Part shown: positions 56,280-64,000 of the stretch, piece by piece
Layout: each line of letters begins with the position of its first letter
How positions within the stretch are numbered: position 1 is the stretch's first letter
Assembly: GCF_000576305.1 (NCBI RefSeq)
Contig: NZ_BAVZ01000004.1
Coordinates: forward strand, 124,001 to 188,000
Length of the DNA: 64,000 bases
Source: Paenibacillus pini JCM 16418
Lineage (GTDB): Bacteria > Bacillota > Bacilli > Paenibacillales > Paenibacillaceae
Direction: 5' to 3'
Made by a program: the position numbers and the translations under genes
The notes under the pieces: model-generated
What the model was told of the DNA's origin: nothing
Databases searched by the model: none
What the model saw: only the letters and a program-made list of their open reading frames with translations

Positions 56280-57374
56280 ATGAGCACCAGTAAAATTACT
56301 TTCGTTCAAGTCTGTTTAATTCTCATGCTGACTAACGGACTTACAAGTCACGTAATCTTGAATCCTATGATACTTGATGCCTCCGGTCGTGATGCATGGC
56401 TGTCCGTTTTATTTGCTACGGTGCTGTTTGTACCTTGGGTACTAATACTCGTGTGGTTTATGAGAAAATCCGGACAGAGTAAGCTACAACCATGGTTAGC
56501 TGCCCGAAGTAATCCTATCATTTCTTGGATTGCCGTTGCGCCAGTAATCCTGCAGCTTTATTTAATCGGCGGACTTACAGTTATGCATACCGCTACTTGG
56601 ACGATTACCAATTATTTACCAGCAACTCCAAAACTGGTTTTGATTGCGTCCATAGCCTTCGCTTGCTATTACGCAGCCAAACTCGGGATTAATTCGATCG
56701 CGATAAGTTCCGGAATTCTATTACCGATCGTTGTTCTTCTTGGTATATTTGTGTCTGTTGCGAATACTCCAGTGAAGGATTTCTCTTTACTTCGTCCTAT
56801 TCTGGAACATGGCATGCAGCCCCCACTAACTGGAATGATCTACGCTGGAGGTGGTTTTATTGAATTACTCATCATTATCACAATGCAGCACAGAATTAAA
56901 ACCCAAGTGAAGAGCTGGCATTTATTAATCTTCGCATTAATCATCTGTCTTATGACTATAGGTCCTATTATTGGAGGAATTACGGAATTCGGACCACTCG
57001 AAGCCGCGAAACAAACAGAATCTCCTTATGAACAATGGAGACTCGTAAAAATAGGGGATTATATTGAGCATGTAGATTTTTTATCTGTATATCAATGGCT
57101 TTCTGGGGCAACGGTGCGTATCAGCATTGCCTTATTTCTCTTAGCGGACCTTATGCCTTTTAAGACTAGAGAAATGGGAAGACGTTTTATCTTAGCAATT
57201 ACATTCAGTTACATTCTTCTATCCATGCTTCCAATTAGCCAAGAGCGATTTTATCAATGGGTATACCATTTTTATTTCCCCTTCTCACTTATCTCTGGAA
57301 TTGTCTCCACCATGATATGGGTTGGCATTTCTTTCAGCACTAAGAAGAAGCCTAAGGAGGAGAAAACCACATGA
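56280..57374 (+). CDS. Spore germination receptor B subunit (GerAB/GRKB family permease)
   Basis: 364 residues, ten hydrophobic helices of the APC-like spore germination permease family; MILDASGRDAWLSVL and the basic tail (KKKPKEEK) fit. Recognises the germinant in the inner spore membrane. First gene of a B-A-C operon, overlapping the A subunit gene by 4 bases (ATGA). Sporulation-specific (sigma-G) expression is expected, but I did not find a clear promoter. Confidence 0.93.
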   Translation: MSTSKITFVQVCLILMLTNGLTSHVILNPMILDASGRDAWLSVLFATVLFVPWVLILVWFMRKSGQSKLQPWLAARSNPIISWIAVAPVILQLYLIGGLTVMHTATWTITNYLPATPKLVLIASIAFACYYAAKLGINSIAISSGILLPIVVLLGIFVSVANTPVKDFSLLRPILEHGMQPPLTGMIYAGGGFIELLIIITMQHRIKTQVKSWHLLIFALIICLMTIGPIIGGITEFGPLEAAKQTESPYEQWRLVKIGDYIEHVDFLSVYQWLSGATVRISIALFLLADLMPFKTREMGRRFILAITFSYILLSMLPISQERFYQWVYHFYFPFSLISGIVSTMIWVGISFSTKKKPKEEKTT

Positions 57375-58873
57375 ACTCTACGAATTCAGACTCAAACCAA
57401 CAATCGGAGAGTCATACTATTTGGACACAACAAAAGTTCAAACAATTATTTGCAGCAAGCGCTGATGTTCAAATGAAAGTGTATAATTTGGATCATCATT
57501 CTCACTCCTCTGAGATCATGCTTATTTATGCTGATGGCTTAACGGATACATCCCTGATTGCAAAGATTATTCTTCCGGAGCTCCATGAAATGTTCCAGAA
57601 ATCTGGTTTTCTAACCATGAATCAAGGGAATTTATACAGTAAGTTACCTTTAGTACCTATGGTAGGGAATGTAAACTCTCAATTGATTGAAGACACTATA
57701 TTTGATGGTCGAATCATTATATTCTTCTCACAAACGAACGAATTGTACGAGATGAGCATTAGCAAAATGCCCTTACGCACTCCCGATGAGTCAAATACAG
57801 AGATATCCATCAAGGGACCAAAAGATGGTTTCGTTGAGGATATTTCTACTAATGTAGCTCTGATCAGAAAACGGATTCGTAGTAATTCTCTTTGCTTTGA
57901 AGAACAAATCATGGGCAGGAGGACTAGAACTAAAGTAGGCCTATTATATTTCCGTGATATTATTTCACCAAAAATTCTTAACGAGGTTCGAAATCGGTTA
58001 TCAAAAATTGATCTCGATGGTCTTTACACCGTTAATCAGTTAGAGGAACTCCTTGTTGATTCTAAATACTCACTGTTTCCTCTCATTGATACCACTGGAA
58101 GGCCAGATTATGTCGTTGCCTGTTTATTAAATGGCCGATTTGTAATCATTGTAGACGGAAATCCAATGGTATTAATCGGGCCAGGTTCTTTGGCTTTGCT
58201 TATGAAATCACCCGAAGATGTCCATTTCAATTACATTTATGTATCCGCTGTTCGTTTGATCCGTGGACTCAGTCTCTTTCTGTCCATCGTACTCCCTGCC
58301 TTTTGGGTTGCCTTAACCGCTTTTCATCAGGATGAGATACCTTACCGGCTTATGGCCACTATTGCTACCGCTCGGCAAGGACTTCCTTTCTCCGCGCAAA
58401 TGGAACTTTTCTTGTTGCTACTGCTCTTAGAGATTTTTCGAGAAGCAGGCGTGCGACTGCCTAGCTCCATTGGACAGACTCTCACCGTTATTGGGGGCTT
58501 GATCATTGGTGATGCTTCTATACGTGCTGGTCTTGTTTCCCCCTCCTCGGTCGTTGTTGGGGCGATTACGGCTGTAACCGGGGCGACCCTTGTGAATCAG
58601 GCACTTAGCTCTGTAGTGAGTGTTCTTCGTTTCGCGTTATTTCTAATCTCTGCTATTCTCGGGATGTATGGTCTCATTCTTGGATGTATTGTACTTGTTA
58701 TTTACATTTCAAGACTTAGAACATTCGGAATATCCTATTTATCACCGATTTCACCATTTAAGGCCCCAGATTTTATTCGTTCTATTCTTCGCTTACCGTG
58801 GACAAAGTTGAAGAACCGCCCATCATTTCTGGACACCATAGATTCCGATCATCAAGGGGATGATAAACCATGA
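57371..58873 (+). CDS. Spore germination receptor A subunit (GerAA family)
   Basis: 500 residues. Soluble N-terminal half (~1-290) and a membrane half with about five helices; LPAFWVALTAFHQDEIPYRL, RLPSSIGQTLTVIGGLIIG and DASIRAGLVSP are the hallmarks of GerA/SpoVAF proteins. AAGGAGG precedes the ATG. Overlaps both neighbours by 4 bases. Confidence 0.95.
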   Translation: MNSTNSDSNQQSESHTIWTQQKFKQLFAASADVQMKVYNLDHHSHSSEIMLIYADGLTDTSLIAKIILPELHEMFQKSGFLTMNQGNLYSKLPLVPMVGNVNSQLIEDTIFDGRIIIFFSQTNELYEMSISKMPLRTPDESNTEISIKGPKDGFVEDISTNVALIRKRIRSNSLCFEEQIMGRRTRTKVGLLYFRDIISPKILNEVRNRLSKIDLDGLYTVNQLEELLVDSKYSLFPLIDTTGRPDYVVACLLNGRFVIIVDGNPMVLIGPGSLALLMKSPEDVHFNYIYVSAVRLIRGLSLFLSIVLPAFWVALTAFHQDEIPYRLMATIATARQGLPFSAQMELFLLLLLLEIFREAGVRLPSSIGQTLTVIGGLIIGDASIRAGLVSPSSVVVGAITAVTGATLVNQALSSVVSVLRFALFLISAILGMYGLILGCIVLVIYISRLRTFGISYLSPISPFKAPDFIRSILRLPWTKLKNRPSFLDTIDSDHQGDDKP

Positions 58874-60015
58874 AAAAATGCATACAATGGATTGCCTGCG
58901 TTGCTTTATTAATGTTAGTACCAGGCTGTTGGAATGCAAAGGATATTCAAAGTATGGCTTATGTAACAGCTCTTGGTCTGGATTTTGTCGATGGAAAATA
59001 TAAGAGTTACGTTCAGGTGCTCAATTTCTCTAATATCGCTAAAAATGAAAGTGGGGAATCGGGGAAACCCGTTCCCATATGGGTGGGTAAAGGAGAAGGG
59101 AAAACGTTCACTGAATCTTTAACGACCATGTATTCTACTTCACAGCGAAGAATTTTCTGGGGACATTTGAAATCAGTTATATGTACCGAGAGAATGCTTA
59201 AGCATGGCGTAACAGAAGCATTTGATATGCTTAACCGTTACCGTGAAGTTCGTTATAACATCCTTATCTATGGAACTAAGGAGCCTTTACTTGATATTCT
59301 AACGCAAAAATCTATACTGAATCTCTCGCCATTAGAAACCATTTTAGATTCACCTAGTCAAATCTACTCTCAGCGTTCATTTATTTTGCCTGTATATGCA
59401 TTCAAGGCTAATGCGCAAATGAATGAAACTAGCTCACCTGTTATGTTGCCATCCATTTCTCTTGTGAGGAACAAATGGTATGAGGATAAAAAAGAGATGC
59501 CTATGTTTCGAATTGATGGTTCTTATTTTTATCATATGAAGAAGCTCACAGGCTGGCTGTCAGAAGACGATTTAAAGGGCGCGAGGTGGATCCAGCGCAA
59601 ACTTGAGCGTTCTCCTATTAACATTCCAGACAGTCAAGATCCTACTGCGGTTCTGATTATCGTGAAGCCACATTATCAATCCATTCCTATTTTTGAGAAA
59701 AATAGGGTTCGATACAAGATCAAGCTTACTGCCGAAGCTTATTTGGATGAACTTATTCGTGATACACCTCAGCAAAAGATGGAGCAGCAGGCTGCAAAAG
59801 TAATTCAAGATGAGATTATGATGAGTTATAAAAAAGGTCTTGCCATTCAATCCGATATATTTATGTTAGATGAAAAATTATATCGAAAATATCCGATAAA
59901 ATGGCATGAATTGCATCGACATAAGGATTTTATATTAGACGAGGATTCTCTAAAAGATATACTCGTAAATGTTCAGATACTCAATTCAGGGAAATACAAG
60001 GAGAGAATTCACTGA
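58870..60015 (+). CDS. Spore germination receptor C subunit lipoprotein (GerAC family)
   Basis: 381 residues. Lipoprotein signal ending LVPGCWN, then the three-domain Ger(x)C fold (family motif GCWNAKDI; RRIFWGHLKSVICTERML). Anchored on the outer face of the spore inner membrane, completing the receptor. Closed by the terminator at 60156-60197. Confidence 0.95.
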   Translation: MKKCIQWIACVALLMLVPGCWNAKDIQSMAYVTALGLDFVDGKYKSYVQVLNFSNIAKNESGESGKPVPIWVGKGEGKTFTESLTTMYSTSQRRIFWGHLKSVICTERMLKHGVTEAFDMLNRYREVRYNILIYGTKEPLLDILTQKSILNLSPLETILDSPSQIYSQRSFILPVYAFKANAQMNETSSPVMLPSISLVRNKWYEDKKEMPMFRIDGSYFYHMKKLTGWLSEDDLKGARWIQRKLERSPINIPDSQDPTAVLIIVKPHYQSIPIFEKNRVRYKIKLTAEAYLDELIRDTPQQKMEQQAAKVIQDEIMMSYKKGLAIQSDIFMLDEKLYRKYPIKWHELHRHKDFILDEDSLKDILVNVQILNSGKYKERIH

Positions 60016-60100
60016 TGCCTAAGATCCATAATTCACTTGAGGCTATACATTGAAGGAGCAAGTTTCACTAAGGGGAATATTTGGACTGCCGGCCGCTGTT

Positions 60101-60151
60101 GTCTCCTGATTTCTTGAATTGTACCGCTGTTCGCGGATGAAATCCGGAGAC
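60101..60151. repeat. Inverted repeat downstream of gerC
   Basis: GTCTCCTGATTTC (60101-60113) and GAAATCCGGAGAC (60139-60151), 12 of 13 bases paired, 25-base loop, ahead of the shared terminator. Purpose unclear. Confidence 0.5.
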
Positions 60152-60155
60152 ATAA

Positions 60156-60197
60156 AAAAGGCGAATTCTCACTCCGAATGTAGTGGAATTCGCCTTT
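60156..60197. terminator. Bidirectional terminator between gerC and map
   Basis: AAAGGCGAATTC/GAATTCGCCTTT with extended inner pairing; A run before and T run after. Confidence 0.85.
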
Positions 60198-60208
60198 ATC
60201 ATTTCTTA

Positions 60209-60955
60209 CTATTGTGCCGTCAAAATAAGAGGTCCATCCGCTGTGATCGCAAGCGTATGTTCGTACTGTGCGGACAATCCGCCATCCATTGTTCTTGCAG
60301 TCCACCCATCGCTATCCATTTTGCTGCGGTAGGTACCAGTATTCAACATCGGTTCAATGGTAATAACCATTCCCTCTTTCAAACGGGCACCCACATGTGG
60401 TGGACCATAATGAGGTACTTGTGGCGCTTCATGCATTTGCTCACCGATCCCATGACCAATGAACTCACGAACGACAGACAAACCCTCTGATTCCGCATAG
60501 ACTTGTATGGTATTCGAGATATCGCCAATGCGATTACCGATAACTGCTTTTTCGATACCTTTGTACAAGGATTCCTTTGTCACATCCATCAGATGCTGAG
60601 CTTGCGGGGATATTTCGCCTACAGCATAGGACCAGGCAGAATCAGCAAGCCATCCGTTTAAATTTACGACCATATCAACGGTGATAATATCACCATTCTT
60701 CAATACCGTTTTACCCGGAAAGCCGTGGCAAATGACATCATTAAGAGAAGTACACGTTGCATAAGGAAAGCCATTATAACCCTTTTGCTCGGGTGTAGCT
60801 CCGTTCTTACGCATAAATTGCTCAGCAAAACTATCGATCTCTAAAGTTGTAATTCCCGGTGCAATCAAGTTTTTGATTTCCCGGTGACAAGCGGCTAGAA
60901 TCTCGCCTGCTTCTTTCATGCGCTGAATTTGATCTTTGGTTTTGATAATAATCAT
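60209..60955 (-). CDS. map: Type I methionine aminopeptidase
   Basis: 248 residues. All five metal ligands are in place: Asp94, Asp105, His168 (FIGHGIG), Glu201 (TIEPML) and Glu232 (YEHTLAI). Removes the initiator Met from new proteins. Stand-alone gene outside the ribosomal-protein region, so probably a second copy; Bacillus also carries an extra one (YflG). ATG at 60955. Confidence 0.95.
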   Translation of the reverse strand: MIIIKTKDQIQRMKEAGEILAACHREIKNLIAPGITTLEIDSFAEQFMRKNGATPEQKGYNGFPYATCTSLNDVICHGFPGKTVLKNGDIITVDMVVNLNGWLADSAWSYAVGEISPQAQHLMDVTKESLYKGIEKAVIGNRIGDISNTIQVYAESEGLSVVREFIGHGIGEQMHEAPQVPHYGPPHVGARLKEGMVITIEPMLNTGTYRSKMDSDGWTARTMDGGLSAQYEHTLAITADGPLILTAQ

Positions 60956-61034
60956 GGTTCTCCCTCATTCCTGAATGATCTTCTTATTATACCCAAACTT
61001 TCCTCACTCTTAAATGCCATAGGGATAATTGATT

Positions 61035-61070
61035 AAAAAAGCCCCGACCCCAAATATTGGGGTCAGGCCT
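61035..61070 (-). terminator. Terminator after the YhgE-like gene
   Basis: GCCCCGACCCCAA/TTGGGGTCAGGC, then TTTTTT on the minus strand. Confidence 0.9.
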
Positions 61071-61091
61071 TCGTTCTTGTATTTCAGTCCA

Positions 61092-63367
61092 TTATGATAC
61101 GGTAACAGCCAAATCAGACTTTTCGTTATCAGATGACTTTTTACGTCCTTTGAATAGGAAATAACATAACGTAAATAGTAGGAAAATAGCTGCATCTATC
61201 CCTAGAATACCTGCCTGTCTCCATACAACATCGAAATTCCCACTGGAAATAATCGCTTTATATCCTGTAACACTATGAGACATAGGTAACCATGGATTCA
61301 ATGGCTTCAGCCAGTTTGGAATCAGTTCCAGCGGGAATGTACCTGCACTGGTGGCCAATTGAAGGATAAGTAGAATAATGATAAGGAATCGGCCTGGCAT
61401 ATCAAACCATGTGACCATGGCCTGCACAATAAACATAAAGGTTATGCTTGTAATAAAGGAGAACAAGAAGAAAAGCGGTATACTTTTTACTTCCAGTCCT
61501 AATCCATATAATATAATGGCAGCAGCCACGACGGATTGGAATAGGCTCATGCCTGCAAAAGATAATGATCGGCTCACAAAGCGACTAAATCCAGATGCGC
61601 CTGGAACCGTAGTGCCATTCACAGATATGACGAGCGTAGAAATAAGTGCTCCTACAAATAATCCTAATGACATAAAGTATGGAGTTAATCCAGTTCCGTA
61701 ATTTGTAACTTTACGATCTGTATTCTCTTTCGTTTCCACCGGACTTGCAAACATATTTACCAGTTCGTCCGTCTTCTTCAGTTCTGAAGTCTTGGAAGCA
61801 GCATCATTCAATTTGGTTTCTAGCTCCTTAGAGCCATCATCCAATTTAACAATACCTTCCTTCAAATCTCCAGCGCCGTCATTCAGCTTTTGCGAACCAT
61901 CTGCTAGCGTAGTCAAACCACCGGCAAGCTTACTAACACCGCCTTGTAGCTTCGATGTACCATTGACAAGCGATTTTGCGCCGCCTAATAAGGTTTGGCT
62001 TCCACCAGCAGCTTCAGATAGCTTGCCACCAAAAGTCTGTAGACCACTTACTAGCTTGTGTTGACCTGCAGTCAACTGCGCTGCGCCCTGTTCAAGCTTC
62101 TGTTGGCCTTGGAGCAATTGATCGCTTCCTTGAAGCAGCTGCTTCTGTCCTGTGTGAAGCTGTGTTGCTCCGCTAAGGAGCTGCTTTTGTCCTGCGTGAA
62201 GTGCAGTCGCACCTTGCGACAGCTTTTCCTGTCCTTGTACAAGCTGTGTGCTACCGTCAGCAACAGCTTTACTGGCTGCAAGCAGCTTCTGTACTTGTGG
62301 ATTAGAAGCAAGCTCTGGGTCAGCTTTAGCTAGCTGCTCTAACCCATCTGCTACACCCTTAGCTCCAGCCGCTACTTTATTCGTACCGTCTAAGGATGAT
62401 TGCAATCCTGTTGCAAGATCCGAACTGCCTTGCTCGGCTGATTTCAGGCCTTCCTCAAGTTTCGCACTGCCCTGCTCAGAACTCTTCAGACCAGTATTCA
62501 GCTTATGGGTACCCGTTACTGAATCTTGTAAACCTTTATGAAGCTGGGTTCCACCCTGCTCGGCCTGAACAGCACCAGCGGTTAACTGCCCTTGAGCTGC
62601 ATTTAGTTGTTGTAGACCACTTGCAAGGGTACTCGTACCCTTCTCCAATTGTCCCGCACCTGTGTTCAAGTCTCCAGCACCTTTACTAAGCGGTACCAGG
62701 CCATCCTTAGCTTCAATTGTACCTGATGCAAGCTTCGCTAAATTCTCTTTGAGTGTGTTCGCACCATTATTTAGCTCACCCGTACCATCGTGTAGCTTGC
62801 CAGCACCTTCACCTGCATCCGCAAGGCCATCAGAGACCTCCTCAAAGTTATCTAGCAAGTTCTCCGTATAAGACTCTGTTACCTTAGCGGATACTTTAGC
62901 TTTAATATCTTTAATTGCCGTATTTCCGATTTGGGAGGCTACGAAGTTATAGTCTCCATTCGGTTCGTACACAATATCGGCTGGCTCGGGTTTATCATCC
63001 AGAAGTGTCGTCGCTTGACTAGAAAAGTTTTCAGGTATCGTTATTTTCATATAATAGCGATTATCCTTAATTCCTTGTGCCGCCTCTTGCTCACTGACAA
63101 ACTTCCAATCAAAATCCTTACCCTTCTTCAGCTCATCCACTAAATCAGAACCAATATGAAGTTCTTTCCCTTTCAACTCGGCGCCATGATCCTTATTCAC
63201 CACAGCAACCGGCAACTGATCCAAATGACTGTATGGATCCCAAAATGCTGCCAAGTATACACCACTGTACAAAATGGGAATAAACATAACGGCGATCACA
63301 GGGATCAATACCTTTGGGTTTCTCAAGGCCGAGCCAGATCTTTGAAAAACACAGAAATGGCGTTCAT
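61092..63367 (-). pseudogene. YhgE/Pip family membrane protein, frameshifted near the start
   Basis: About 758 residues if joined. ATG at 63367 (GAGGGGG upstream) gives MNAISVFFKDL, then the frame fails; the next frame continues GSALRNPKVLIPVIAVMFIP, the usual family N-terminus. One missing G at about 63334 (CTGGGC read as CTGGC) explains it. Layout: one N-terminal helix, an extracellular region with long Gly-Leu-Gln heptad-like repeats (~190-530), and about five C-terminal helices of the ABC-2 type. Relatives include phage infection protein Pip and the YhgE/EsaA-like group. Paired with an upstream TetR gene, as yhgD-yhgE. Confidence 0.9.
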
Positions 63368-63496
63368 GTAACGGTAATCCCCCTCTTATGATATGTCTGA
63401 CTATTTCTCAAATCCGGTCATAAACGCACGAAGAGAAAAGCTCCAAAGGCGCTGCTCTAGAGCATTTCTTACACCCAAATCATGATTTCATGATAT

Positions 63497-64000
63497 TTAC
63501 TGAACAGCTAAACCTTCCTCCAAAAACAAACGAATATGCTCTTGAATTTGTTGCTTACTTAAAGGCTCATGGATTTTATTCCATTCGGAAGTCAAAGCAA
63601 TGTACATCTTGAACATTAGAAAAGATACAATCTCCGAATCGCATTCGCGAATTTCTTGATGTAATATCGCGTGCTTCACTTCTTTATCCAAATAGTTCAG
63701 AATAACGCTCTCCACCCGGGTCATAGCTTCCTGTGATTGGGGAGTACCAAAATCCCGGACCTCCTGTGAAAGCTTAACCAGCAATTCATGTTCACTGCGG
63801 AATTCAAGAAGTGAGTCGAGCACACGAAATAAATTATCAAAAAATACTTTCTGATGATCTACTTCTCGCTCAATGATCTTCTTCATTTCCGAAATGACAT
63901 CCAGCAATATCTCATCAAACAGCTGCTCCTTTGTATCAAAGAACGTGTATATCGTACCCTTGCCGACATTAGCGATTTTCGCGACCTGATCCATCGTGGT
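63497..64000 (-). CDS. TetR family regulator, YhgD-like (5' end missing)
   Basis: 167 codons in the window; the start lies beyond the right edge. Begins within the HTH (TTMDQVAKIANVGKGTIYTFFDTKEQLFDEIL), followed by a helical effector domain. Directly upstream of the YhgE/Pip gene on the same strand, so likely its regulator. Confidence 0.9.
   Translation of the reverse strand, partial: TTMDQVAKIANVGKGTIYTFFDTKEQLFDEILLDVISEMKKIIEREVDHQKVFFDNLFRVLDSLLEFRSEHELLVKLSQEVRDFGTPQSQEAMTRVESVILNYLDKEVKHAILHQEIRECDSEIVSFLMFKMYIALTSEWNKIHEPLSKQQIQEHIRLFLEEGLAVQ

Noticed and set aside
61980..62680. Direct DNA repeats within the YhgE-like gene
   Set aside because: They follow the degenerate heptad-like protein repeat of this family, not a mobile or CRISPR repeat.

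Overview
The window looks like chromosome of an endospore-forming, low-to-medium GC Gram-positive bacterium of the Paenibacillus type. The reasons are a complete gerB-gerA-gerC germinant-receptor operon (56.3-60.0 kb), strong AGGAGG ribosome sites, lipobox lipoproteins, WXG100 proteins, a Bce-type two-component/ABC module, a yjlC-ndh pair and a BmrA homologue. I see no rRNA, tRNA, CRISPR array, insertion sequence, integrase or phage gene. Species is an inference.

Layout. 0-8.7 kb: an operon with a TIM-barrel/AraC fusion and the start of a UPF0261 gene, a lipoprotein, a YgjP-like metallopeptidase, an M29 aminopeptidase, a cytochrome P450, and a sugar-type oxidoreductase/isomerase pair with a divergent AraC regulator. 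9-20.8 kb: an MFS exporter, a PCYCGC lipoprotein divergent from an SmtB/CadC-like zinc-type sensor, a methyltransferase, ndh with DUF1641, a cadA-type metal ATPase, a rhodanese-like protein and a BmrA-type exporter. 20.9-26 kb: LysR/EamA pair, APH-fold kinase, family-3 glycosidase lipoprotein, and a CLC antiporter behind a fluoride riboswitch. 26-31 kb: a sulfur-trafficking block (TauE, rhodanese-metallo-beta-lactamase, DsrE, TusA-rhodanese, rhodanese, mercaptopyruvate-type sulfurtransferase). 31-43.6 kb: regulators and transporters, with two near-identical MFS genes flanked by two HxlR paralogues and an MFS/TetR pair with twin operators. 43.6-48.2 kb: Bce module. 49.5-52.5 kb: a small WXG100/polymorphic-toxin locus. 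52.6-64 kb: GlsB-like protein, FabV, aspartase, ger operon, methionine aminopeptidase, YhgE/Pip protein and its TetR neighbour.

Regulation visible in the sequence: a fluoride riboswitch with its own terminator (25.85-25.93 kb); two ATACCC-N4-GGGTAT sites of CsoR/CstR type, each on a good sigma-A promoter (18.03 and 29.79 kb); two related ATGAG...TCAT dyads that could link the ArsR regulator to cadA; twin CGGACAATTGTCCG palindromes; a Rex-like box before the DUF1641-ndh operon. Most genes end in a recognisable hairpin terminator.

Caution: seven genes, all membrane transporters, their ATPase or membrane proteins (cadA, bmrA, amino-acid permease, DHA2 MFS, bceA, bceB, yhgE-like), are each split by one frame break. 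In every case the protein reads through if a small deletion in a short run or repeat is restored. This pattern suggests assembly or sequencing deletions at least as much as gene decay, so I annotate each as one interrupted gene.
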